From assembly GCF_038051945.1 (NCBI RefSeq), contig NZ_CP150302.1, positions 6,696,001 through 6,760,000 of the forward strand: a stretch of 64,000 nucleotides of DNA, read 5' to 3'. Below, in pieces: positions 28,201-35,043 of the stretch (its first letter is position 1; each line of letters begins with the position of its first letter). The translations under genes and the position numbers were made by a program. Under the pieces are notes generated by a model, which was not told where the DNA came from, made no database searches, and saw only the letters and a list, made by a program, of their open reading frames with translations. Origin of the DNA: Paenibacillus sp. FSL H3-0469 (GTDB lineage: Bacteria > Bacillota > Bacilli > Paenibacillales > Paenibacillaceae).

Positions 28201-28328
28201 ATGGGGAATACGATGTATTCATCTATTGGGATGCTGAGCATCAGAAGAGAATCGATATAAATCGTAAATTTAAAGTTAAAGAGGGCCTGCTTGTTGATTC
28301 CTTGGACATTATTTTGGCTATGGAGTAA
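25227..28328 (+). CDS. SLH-domain surface protein with Pro/Thr linker and five C-terminal repeats
   Basis: 1,033 residues from a TTG after GGGGGA. Signal peptide at residues 1-30 (cleavage near AFAGNA). Three SLH domains follow at about 32-85, 90-145 and 150-205 (WAKNQISKWMDQGLIAGYPDGEFKPNNLVTRAE and equivalents); these bind pyruvylated wall polymer. Residues 215-460 are beta-rich, with repeated short strands like a beta-helix. Residues 475-590 form a PTPVPTEEP-type linker next to a Gly-rich stretch. The C-terminal 440 residues contain five repeats of about 88 residues, each with DG-x5-G-L and G-F-x-LPDG-Y, resembling carboxypeptidase-regulatory-like beta-sandwich domains. An outward-facing adhesion or scaffold role is likely; function unknown. 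Confidence 0.88.
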   Translation: MFIKRSVRKKVIAGALAVCLSILPAVSAFAGNASDLSGNWAKNQISKWMDQGLIAGYPDGEFKPNNLVTRAELTVLINRAFGFTETKKANFSDISSSKWYYSSILQANAAGYIQGYEDGTFKPDQKINRQELAVIISKLLKLTASAAAPEFGDMAKSADWSKGAIGAVSEQGIMTGSGDGNFRPLAYATRAETVVILDRALSLLNASGEYVIIYETPGTYGPLSGISEVDSDVVINVPGITLRNMNITGDLLLGEGIAEGDVRLQNVTVRGNTAIEGGGPNSIHLADSTLGSVRVDKEEGSVRVVAEGKTQIHNLQIQSAADVESLTGAEISTLTLSPEIPADARILLTGSFKAVNILASRLNIEISGGTVETINVDKTAGSNKLANSSNIKSMTMNAGIQISGKGNIANAVVNASGITIENAPGKLTIGTDVPADVKVNIAGSDKMVAASSAVPTAAVLVGGGGGGTGGGGSTAETPAPTATPTPVPTEEPTPVPTPVPTEEPTPVPTPVPTEEPTPVPTEEPTPVPTPVPTEEPTAAPTATPTAKPTAVTSPSPSPLATPTAVTSPSPSPSSSFPGPIPTPWSTVAPTPPIVNHGVVKGFIERADGNAADTGILYLVRDNDQMIYTTALTKGEFSIDLPDGTYRIYSMRSTTTQENISLYYMFYVMNGKADREVHILILEQQAGTIQYSDGTAFENGEIFVQRLDSGPIGWYSAEIQAGRFNFNLPDGHYNVEMLIYGETNNQLRINYLFEVINGKSNLDIKLPPKIEGNISFVDGSPIGDGWLEIREMNAQNFGIYTVPVVAGKFDLYLPDGDYNILMFNTENSNSIPLRTQIKIVNGEPAAGPINIKVPLAISGKIYNEDGTPYAEGVLMIQEVGTASPLLYSAPIKKGMFDFYLPDGSYRVHLLAEKTSSSYNTKFPYYRFSVLDGQSDPRELVIHLPANNVTGTLKYDDGTALPDGYIELGSGLGGKDYVKTAELKKGEFGADFPDGEYDVFIYWDAEHQKRIDINRKFKVKEGLLVDSLDIILAME

Positions 28329-28360
28329 TAACCGAATATAGCAGATTTCAAAAAGGACAG

Positions 28361-28400
28361 AGCAGCGATTCTCCATTTACAGGAGATCCGCTGCTTTGTT
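28361..28400 (+). terminator. Terminator after the SLH protein gene
   Basis: AGCAGCGATTCTCC pairs with GGAGATCCGCTGCT (two mismatches) around a six-base loop, followed by TTGTT. Confidence 0.75.
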
Positions 28401-28546
28401 GCATACTTATTGGCGTATCAGCGGGTAATATGCAATCAACCCAGAGTTAAGCTGCTGAGCAGTGATGCGTATTTAAATAATGTTGCAGATATTACAACTT
28501 GGTTCTGTAAATAGCTTTTGTTCGGAGGGGTTTGTTGCACGAAATG

Positions 28547-29790
28547 TAAGCGTGTTGATTTCCCATAAAAAGGGACAAAAAAGGCCGCCATTTCGGGTAA
28601 TGGTAAGTACGACCAAACCAAACCGAAATGAGGCGACCTCATGAATAAATATACCCCATTCTTGGCCGTGTTCAAACAAGTATTAACTTCGGAAGAAGTC
28701 CAAAAGGTAAGCGGGCAAACCAAGGACTACGAGGATACGGGAACCAAAATGACCGTCGGTGTGTTGTTCGACTACTTTGTCCAAGCCTGCTACCACCAAT
28801 GGGATGGCTTTCGTCAAAGTGCTCGGGTGGGCTCGAACTACGGTTTGCCCAAGGTTCATTACTCCACCCTTTCGGGCAAAGCCGGTGAAGTGCCTTACGA
28901 TATCTTCAAGCGTTTGTTTCAAATGCTCGTCCAGAAATGTAACCGGCAAACCCGGCGGCACCTGAATCTGCCTAAAGATCTGCTGCTGATTGACTCTACG
29001 ACGGTTACGGCAGCCAACTCCCGCATGTCTTGGGCTCCGTATAAAAAATTTAGAGGTGGCATTAAACTGCACGTTGCTTTTTCGCAGGGACAGCATTCAC
29101 CCGTGAAGGTGGTCGAATCGATTGCCCGGCGTAATGACGCTCCATTTGGAGAAGTCTTGGCCGATAAGGACTACCTTTTAGTTCAGGATCGGGCGTATGG
29201 CAAAATCGGTCGATTGGATCAATATGTGCAGCAAGGTCAGTCCTTTGTGATTCGTCTGAAAGACAACCTCCATTTGGTGATGCCGCGAAAGCTTCGGCGA
29301 CCGGCGGAGGGAGACACCCAAATCGTACGCGATATCACCTGTTATATTGGTCAAGGGAAACACCAATCCGCCCAGCGCCACCGCGTCGTTGAATTTGAAA
29401 ATGACCGGGGTGAAGTCGTACGTGTCGTGACCGATTTGAGAAAAGAGTCCGCTCAGGTGATTGCTGAAATTTACAAAGCACGATGGGAGATTGAAGTCTT
29501 TTTCCGCTGGGTGAAACAGCATTTGAATGTCCCATGTCTATTTGGAACCACCGAAAATGCAGTATATAGCCAATTGTTTGTGGCCCTTACCGCGTATGTG
29601 CTTCTGAAATACATTTTTGATGAAATTCATCCGAAGGTACCGGTCTTTGCTAGGCTGACTCTTTGGGAATTTATGCAGTACTGGCGTATATTTAATCTTC
29701 CGCTGGAGTGGCAGATTCAGTTGAGTCTGCTCAGGCGTAAAGATCATATAGGTGTTTTTGAAATCCCATAATATAGGTAATCAACACGCC
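28547..29790 (+). mobile_element. IS4-family insertion sequence, copy 1
   Basis: 1,244 bp. Ends are TAAGCGTGTTGATT on the left and, inverted on the right, GGCGTGTTGATT, so the terminal inverted repeats share GCGTGTTGATT. An 11-bp direct repeat TGCACGAAATG at 28536-28546 and 29791-29801 is the target duplication (the first T could belong to the element). The single transposase gene is intact. A second copy lies 114 bases downstream in the same orientation. Confidence 0.95.
28641..29771 (+). CDS. IS4-family transposase, copy 1
   Basis: 376 residues. DDE catalytic domain with LLLIDSTTV (first Asp), LVQDRAYGKIG (second Asp) and the IS4 YREK signature in YKARWEIEVFFRWVKQHL, which contains the catalytic Glu. 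The N-terminus (MNKYTPFLAVFKQVLTSEEV) is typical of the IS4 subgroup common in Paenibacillus and Bacillus. Complete, with no frameshift. Start ATG follows GAGGCGACCTC, a weak Shine-Dalgarno match, as is common for transposases. Confidence 0.95.
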   Translation: MNKYTPFLAVFKQVLTSEEVQKVSGQTKDYEDTGTKMTVGVLFDYFVQACYHQWDGFRQSARVGSNYGLPKVHYSTLSGKAGEVPYDIFKRLFQMLVQKCNRQTRRHLNLPKDLLLIDSTTVTAANSRMSWAPYKKFRGGIKLHVAFSQGQHSPVKVVESIARRNDAPFGEVLADKDYLLVQDRAYGKIGRLDQYVQQGQSFVIRLKDNLHLVMPRKLRRPAEGDTQIVRDITCYIGQGKHQSAQRHRVVEFENDRGEVVRVVTDLRKESAQVIAEIYKARWEIEVFFRWVKQHLNVPCLFGTTENAVYSQLFVALTAYVLLKYIFDEIHPKVPVFARLTLWEFMQYWRIFNLPLEWQIQLSLLRRKDHIGVFEIP

Positions 29791-29904
29791 TGCACGAAAT
29801 GCAAGAATTTTTCTATTAATCCCTCTCTAGATGGAGAAATGCTGCAATTCCTACAACAATTCTAATTTATGGACGCTTTTATGAGCAGAATGTTGTATTA
29901 TGGG

Positions 29905-31148
29905 TAAGCGTGTTGATTTCCCATAAAAAGGGACAAAAAAGGCCGCCATTTCGGGTAATGGTAAGTACGACCAAACCAAACCGAAATGAGGCGACCTCAT
30001 GAATAAATATACCCCATTCTTGGCCGTGTTCAAACAAGTATTAACTTCGGAAGAAGTCCAAAAGGTAAGCGGGCAAACCAAGGACTACGAGGATACGGGA
30101 ACCAAAATGACCGTCGGTGTGTTGTTCGACTACTTTGTCCAAGCCTGCTACCACCAATGGGATGGCTTTCGTCAAAGTGCTCGGGTGGGCTCGAACTACG
30201 GTTTGCCCAAGGTTCATTACTCCACCCTTTCGGGCAAAGCCGGTGAAGTGCCTTACGATATCTTCAAGCGTTTGTTTCAAATGCTCGTCCAGAAATGTAA
30301 CCGGCAAACCCGGCGGCACCTGAATCTGCCTAAAGATCTGCTGCTGATTGACTCTACGACGGTTACGGCAGCCAACTCCCGCATGTCTTGGGCTCCGTAT
30401 AAAAAATTTAGAGGTGGCATTAAACTGCACGTTGCTTTTTCGCAGGGACAGCATTCACCCGTGAAGGTGGTCGAATCGATTGCCCGGCGTAATGACGCTC
30501 CATTTGGAGAAGTCTTGGCCGATAAGGACTACCTTTTAGTTCAGGATCGGGCGTATGGCAAAATCGGTCGATTGGATCAATATGTGCAGCAAGGTCAGTC
30601 CTTTGTGATTCGTCTGAAAGACAACCTCCATTTGGTGATGCCGCGAAAGCTTCGGCGACCGGCGGAGGGAGACACCCAAATCGTACGCGATATCACCTGT
30701 TATATTGGTCAAGGGAAACACCAATCCGCCCAGCGCCACCGCGTCGTTGAATTTGAAAATGACCGGGGTGAAGTCGTACGTGTCGTGACCGATTTGAGAA
30801 AAGAGTCCGCTCAGGTGATTGCTGAAATTTACAAAGCACGATGGGAGATTGAAGTCTTTTTCCGCTGGGTGAAACAGCATTTGAATGTCCCATGTCTATT
30901 TGGAACCACCGAAAATGCAGTATATAGCCAATTGTTTGTGGCCCTTACCGCGTATGTGCTTCTGAAATACATTTTTGATGAAATTCATCCGAAGGTACCG
31001 GTCTTTGCTAGGCTGACTCTTTGGGAATTTATGCAGTATTGGCGTATATTTAATCTTCCGCTGGAGTGGCAGATTCAGTTGAGTCTGCTCAGGCGTAAAG
31101 ATCATATAGGTGTTTTTGAAATCCCATAATATAGGTAATCAACACGCC
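29905..31148 (+). mobile_element. IS4-family insertion sequence, copy 2
   Basis: 1,244 bp, the same ends as copy 1, with its own 11-bp target duplication TGTATTATGGG at 29894-29904 and 31149-31159. Independent duplications show that the two copies arrived by separate transposition events and are not a tandem duplication. Only 92 bases of host DNA separate the inner duplications. Confidence 0.95.
29999..31129 (+). CDS. IS4-family transposase, copy 2
   Basis: 376 residues with protein sequence identical to copy 1. The only base difference I found in the coding region is T at 31039 against C at 29681, a silent change in a Tyr codon. Intact DDE residues and YREK motif, so probably active. Confidence 0.95.
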   Translation: MNKYTPFLAVFKQVLTSEEVQKVSGQTKDYEDTGTKMTVGVLFDYFVQACYHQWDGFRQSARVGSNYGLPKVHYSTLSGKAGEVPYDIFKRLFQMLVQKCNRQTRRHLNLPKDLLLIDSTTVTAANSRMSWAPYKKFRGGIKLHVAFSQGQHSPVKVVESIARRNDAPFGEVLADKDYLLVQDRAYGKIGRLDQYVQQGQSFVIRLKDNLHLVMPRKLRRPAEGDTQIVRDITCYIGQGKHQSAQRHRVVEFENDRGEVVRVVTDLRKESAQVIAEIYKARWEIEVFFRWVKQHLNVPCLFGTTENAVYSQLFVALTAYVLLKYIFDEIHPKVPVFARLTLWEFMQYWRIFNLPLEWQIQLSLLRRKDHIGVFEIP

Positions 31149-31413
31149 TGTATTATGGGCATGATTTTAAAAAAGAAGCGGCGTACCCTCTACCACATAC
31201 TGTAAGCTAATGGAGAGCTTGTTGCGGCAACGGCAGTTGGAAGTTCTTTACTAACTTAGTTCCAGGTATAGAGATAGCTCCTTTTAGTAGAATCGCGTCC
31301 GCAGCATTGGTATACTTTAACAAAAGCTCCATCCGATCATGAATTCAATGGTTAGTTTCTTATAGCTGCCTGTTACTACAGGCGATATCAAATAGAAGTA
31401 CAGGAGGTTCATT

Positions 31414-32163
31414 ATGCAACAGAGAGTGCTGCTGATCGAGGATGATGAAGCGATCAGCGAAATGGTCCATTCTTATCTGACCAAAGAGGGCTATGAGGTG
31501 GAGATCGCATATGACGGGGACGTGGCGGTGAGCAAGTTCATGGGCGGCCATGCTTACGATCTGGTGCTGCTGGATCTGATGCTGCCGAAGCGCAGCGGCA
31601 CGGATGTGCTGCAGATTATCCGCAGCGGCAGCTTTGTGCCGGTGTTGATTATGTCGGCTAAGGACAGCGATGTGGACAAGGCGCTGGGGCTGGGCTTCGG
31701 CGCGGATGATTATATTACGAAGCCGTTCTCAATGATTGAGCTGGCGGCCCGGGTGAAGGCGGCGATCCGCCGGGCGGGGTATGCTGCGGCGGGCAGCCAG
31801 GCTACTGCCGGGAGTGGGGGGCAGGATGGCGGAGACACACAGCCGGAGAAAGCGAAGGGTATCGAACTGCGCGGACTGAGCGTGGATCTGGATAATTTCT
31901 CCGTGCGGAAGAACGGGCAAGAGCTGAAGCTGACCGCCAAGGAGTTCCACATCCTGAAGCTGTTCGTAAGCAGTCCGGGCCGGGTATTCACCAAGGCGCA
32001 GATCTACAGCCAAGTCTGGGAAGAGGATTATTATGGCGATGAGAACGTAATTAATGTACATATGCGCAGATTGCGCGAGAAAATCGAGGATGATCCCTCT
32101 CATCCAGAGTATATCAAGACGCTGTGGGGGATCGGCTACAAGCTGGGGGATGTGCTGCTGTGA
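31414..32163 (+). CDS. OmpR-family response regulator
   Basis: 249 residues. The receiver domain (1-120) has the acidic pocket LLIEDDEA, the phospho-acceptor Asp54 in LVLLDLMLP, and Lys in YITKPF. A Gly/Ala/Gln-rich linker (about 125-150, AAAGSQATAGSGGQDGGDTQ) is unusually long. The C-terminal winged helix matches OmpR/PhoB (LKLTAKEFHILKLFVSSPGRVFTKAQIYSQVWEEDYYGDENVINVHMRRLREKIEDDP). ACAGGAGG precedes the ATG. Its stop overlaps the kinase start in GTGA. It probably activates the ABC transporter genes downstream, whose promoter carries three 11-bp direct repeats. Confidence 0.93.
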   Translation: MQQRVLLIEDDEAISEMVHSYLTKEGYEVEIAYDGDVAVSKFMGGHAYDLVLLDLMLPKRSGTDVLQIIRSGSFVPVLIMSAKDSDVDKALGLGFGADDYITKPFSMIELAARVKAAIRRAGYAAAGSQATAGSGGQDGGDTQPEKAKGIELRGLSVDLDNFSVRKNGQELKLTAKEFHILKLFVSSPGRVFTKAQIYSQVWEEDYYGDENVINVHMRRLREKIEDDPSHPEYIKTLWGIGYKLGDVLL

Positions 32164-33095
32164 TCATTCTGTTGCTGGTTATGCTTGTACTGTTGCTTGT
32201 GGTCATTACACTGCAGTTCCTGAATTCACGGCAGCATGCCCGCCAGTTGGACTACATTCATCATAAGCTGGAGAGCATCATAGAAGGCGGATCGCATGAG
32301 CGGCTGCTCTTGATGAGCAGCAGTCCGCAGGTTCAGCAGCTGCTGACCGATCTGAACCGTCTGCTGGATGTTAACCATCAGGGAGCGGCGCAGCGAAGCA
32401 AGCTGGAGCAATCCATGCGCGGAATGCTGGCGAATGTGTCGCATGATCTGAAGACGCCGCTGACGGTAGTGCTGGGCTATATTGAGACCCTGCTGCATGA
32501 TGAGGCGATATCCAAGGAAGAGCAGGAACGTATGCTGCGGACGATTCATACCAAGGCCGGGGAGGTCATTGCGCTGATGAACCGGTTCTTCGATCTGGCC
32601 AAGCTGGAGTCGGGGGACCGGGATATCCCGCTCTCGCGGGTGGAGCTGGGCGAGGTCTGCCGCCGGAATATTCTGGCCTTCTATGATCTGCTTAGCGAGA
32701 GCGGCACGGATGTGCAGATCGAGATCCCGGAAGAGCCGCTACATATCATGGGCAATGATGAGGCACTGGACCGGATTCTGACGAACCTGCTCTCCAATGC
32801 GATTACCTACGGTAATGCAGGGGGAGTGCTGGGGCTGAAGCTGTACCCGGACGCCGGACGGGTCTGCATAGAAGTGTGGGACCGGGGCAAGGGTATCGCC
32901 GAAGGCCACGAGGATAAGGTGTTCGAGCGGCTGTACACCCTGGAAGATTCGCGCAACCGCGACTATCAGGGCAGCGGCCTGGGGCTGACGATTACGAAGC
33001 GGCTGACCGAGCAGATGAACGGCACTATTTCCCTGAGCAGCCAGCCGAATGTGCGTACGGCATTTACGCTCTCTTTTCCCAGACAGTCCTTCTGA
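32160..33095 (+). CDS. Membrane-anchored sensor histidine kinase
   Basis: 311 residues from the GTG at 32160, translationally coupled to the response regulator (GTGA overlap) and preceded by GGGGGA. One N-terminal membrane segment (residues 2-22, IILLLVMLVLLLVVITLQFL) and no extracellular loop, so it cannot sense a ligand outside by itself; signal may come through the membrane or a partner such as the ABC transporter. HisKA has His95 in ANVSHDLKTPLTVVLGYIE. The ATPase domain has NLLSNAITYG, DRGKGI and GSGLGLTITKRL. The gene order kinase-ABC resembles the B. subtilis YcbLM-NO type. Confidence 0.93.
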   Translation: MIILLLVMLVLLLVVITLQFLNSRQHARQLDYIHHKLESIIEGGSHERLLLMSSSPQVQQLLTDLNRLLDVNHQGAAQRSKLEQSMRGMLANVSHDLKTPLTVVLGYIETLLHDEAISKEEQERMLRTIHTKAGEVIALMNRFFDLAKLESGDRDIPLSRVELGEVCRRNILAFYDLLSESGTDVQIEIPEEPLHIMGNDEALDRILTNLLSNAITYGNAGGVLGLKLYPDAGRVCIEVWDRGKGIAEGHEDKVFERLYTLEDSRNRDYQGSGLGLTITKRLTEQMNGTISLSSQPNVRTAFTLSFPRQSF

Positions 33096-33101
33096 AGCTT
33101 C

Positions 33102-33134
33102 TTAAGAATTAAGTAAGATTTCAGTAAGAAAAAA
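33102..33134. promoter_or_regulatory. Three 11-bp direct repeats, likely response-regulator binding site
   Basis: TTAAGAATTAA, GTAAGATTTCA and GTAAGAAAAAA lie end to end with an exact 11-base period. The block overlaps the expected -35 position of a promoter whose -10 is TAGAAT at 33150-33155. OmpR-type regulators bind direct repeats with about one helical turn spacing, and the cognate regulator gene is directly upstream. Binding is inferred. Confidence 0.65.
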
Positions 33135-33199
33135 GCAAATTCCGCCCTGTAGAATAAATACCAGGAAGAACAAGACGAGGCTAAAGGGGATAACGGAAA

Positions 33200-34117
33200 A
33201 TGACAACGATACTCCGGACATGGGATCTGACCAAGGTCTATGAGGATAAGGAAATTGTGAGCAGTGTGAACATGGAGATTAAGCAGGGTGAAATTTACGG
33301 ATTCCTGGGACCGAACGGCGCGGGCAAAACAACGGTGATGAAAATGATCACGAATCTGGTGAAGCCGACGGCGGGCGAGATTGAATTTGCCGGGGAGAAG
33401 ATGACCCACCGCTCTTACGACATGCTGAAACGCATGGGCAGTATTATTGAATACCCGGTGTTCTACGACAAGCTGAGTGCCCGCGAGAATCTGGCGCTGC
33501 ATGGAGAGTATATGGGCTTTTATGATGCCAACGCGATAGAGGAAGCGCTCGAATTAGTGAAGCTGAGAGCGGTGGACAGCAAACCGGTGAAGAATTTCTC
33601 CCTCGGGATGAAGCAGCGGCTGGGCATTGCCAGAGCGGTCATGACCAAGCCGGAGCTGCTGATCCTCGATGAACCGATTAACGGGCTGGACCCGCTTGGA
33701 ATCAAGGAACTTCGCGAGGTGTTCCGTATGCTAAGCCGTGATTATGGCATGACGCTGCTGATCTCCAGCCACATTCTGGGCGAAATCGAACAGATTGCCG
33801 ACACAATCGGCGTAATCCGTGAAGGGGTACTGGTGGAACAGGTGGCAATGGATACGATACGGAGCCAGCAAACCCAGTATATCGAGCTGGTGACTAGTGA
33901 GTGTACCAAGGCCGTCTTCGTCCTGGAGGGGAAGCTGGGCCTCCGCAATTACAAGGTGCTTGACCCGCGGACCATTCGTGTATACGAAGATATCCCGCAG
34001 CTGGAGCTGAGCCGGGCCCTGTCCGCAGCAGAGGTGGAGCTGGAGAGTATGAGCAAGAAGCATCATTCGCTGGAGGATCATTTTGTGGAACTGATGGGGG
34101 GCAACAACCATGCTTAA
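33200..34117 (+). CDS. ABC transporter ATP-binding protein (BcrA/NatA-like)
   Basis: 305 residues. Walker A GPNGAGKTT, signature FSLGMKQRLG, Walker B LLILDEPINGLDP, and H-loop ISSHILGEIEQI are all intact. The C-terminal 90 residues form the extension common to drug and lantibiotic-type ABC-2 exporters. It follows the two-component system and overlaps the permease gene by eight bases, so the two make one exporter. Probable substrates are antimicrobial peptides or similar envelope-active compounds, by analogy with BcrAB-type systems; not shown by sequence. Confidence 0.93.
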   Translation: MTTILRTWDLTKVYEDKEIVSSVNMEIKQGEIYGFLGPNGAGKTTVMKMITNLVKPTAGEIEFAGEKMTHRSYDMLKRMGSIIEYPVFYDKLSARENLALHGEYMGFYDANAIEEALELVKLRAVDSKPVKNFSLGMKQRLGIARAVMTKPELLILDEPINGLDPLGIKELREVFRMLSRDYGMTLLISSHILGEIEQIADTIGVIREGVLVEQVAMDTIRSQQTQYIELVTSECTKAVFVLEGKLGLRNYKVLDPRTIRVYEDIPQLELSRALSAAEVELESMSKKHHSLEDHFVELMGGNNHA

Positions 34118-34802
34118 GTTAATCCGTCTGGAGCTGCGCAAGAGTAAATTTACTTTTCTTAAAGGTGTGCTGATTGCAAATTTGGCCATTCTGGGCTTCA
34201 TGATTCTTATTGCTTTTACGGGTATTGATGAAGGAGACTTCGCGACGTATGGCGATTTATTTCAAGGGGTATCTGTTTTTGTAAAAGCAATCTATATCAT
34301 CTTCGCCTCTGTACTGATCAGCAAGCTGGTCATCGACGAGTATAAGAATAATACAATCACAGTGCTGTTCATGTATCCGGTACCGCGTAAAATGCTCATG
34401 GCGGCCAAGCTGATTATTGTCTTTCTGTTCACCTTCTTTACTATTTGGCTGTCTAATATAGTGATCAGCGGTATTCTTGCAGGTGTTGGTTATTTCCTGC
34501 CTGACCTCATTCAGGGAACGCTTACAATGGATCTGGTTATCACCTACTCTATGCAAGCCGGAATGGATGCGCTCTACGCAGCCGGTATCGGACTGATTCC
34601 GCTATACTTCGGGATGCGCCGCAAATCGGTGCCGGCTACGATTGTCTCCGCCGTCCTGATCGTGATGCTGATCTCCTCCGGCTTCGGGAACGGAAGCTTC
34701 CGCATGGGTGATCTGCTTGGGATCTCGGTTAGCCTGGCCCTGGCCGGGGTGGCTGTTGCCTACTTCTCGATCCGCAATATAGAGCATCAGGATGTAAGCT
34801 GA
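34110..34802 (+). CDS. ABC-2 type permease
   Basis: 230 residues with six predicted hydrophobic segments (LIANLAILGFMILIAF, FVKAIYIIFASVLISKLV, IIVFLFTFFTIWLSNIVIS and three in the C-terminal half). The cytoplasmic segment VIDEYKNNTITVLFMYPVPRKMLMAAK is the typical ABC-2 coupling region. It starts inside the ATPase gene (eight-base overlap) after GGGGGGC, so translation is coupled. A terminator follows. Confidence 0.9.
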   Translation: MLKLIRLELRKSKFTFLKGVLIANLAILGFMILIAFTGIDEGDFATYGDLFQGVSVFVKAIYIIFASVLISKLVIDEYKNNTITVLFMYPVPRKMLMAAKLIIVFLFTFFTIWLSNIVISGILAGVGYFLPDLIQGTLTMDLVITYSMQAGMDALYAAGIGLIPLYFGMRRKSVPATIVSAVLIVMLISSGFGNGSFRMGDLLGISVSLALAGVAVAYFSIRNIEHQDVS

Positions 34803-34845
34803 AGCTGCCGGAATCGTAGCCGGTCCACTCTTAGAAATACAGCAG

Positions 34846-34883
34846 ACAGTGCGGTCCTTCTGCAGGACTCGCACTGTTTTTTC
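34846..34883 (+). terminator. Terminator after the ABC exporter
   Basis: ACAGTGCG pairs with CGCACTGT, with an inner GTCC/GGAC stem, followed by six T residues. Confidence 0.9.
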
Positions 34884-34937
34884 GTTGTACAGTCTGCCCC
34901 AGTGCCATGTTTTTCTGGCGACCGCTTACGTTTTTTT

Positions 34938-34946
34938 TGCTATAAT
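34938..34946 (+). promoter_or_regulatory. Extended -10 promoter upstream of the PAS kinase
   Basis: TGCTATAAT, an extended -10, preceded by a T run; no clear -35. It lies about 97 bases before the ATG of the kinase gene. Confidence 0.5.
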
Positions 34947-35043
34947 AGGAACTAATTCAGAGAGTTCTACATAATCAGAGCGTTTTTGCAGTCTTCGGAC
35001 GCTAACGATAGCATAGTTGAAGCAACAGCGGAGGAGGTGGGCT

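Noticed and set aside
28547..31148. Compound transposon formed by the two IS copies
   Set aside because: Each copy has its own target duplication, and only 114 bases without a gene lie between them.
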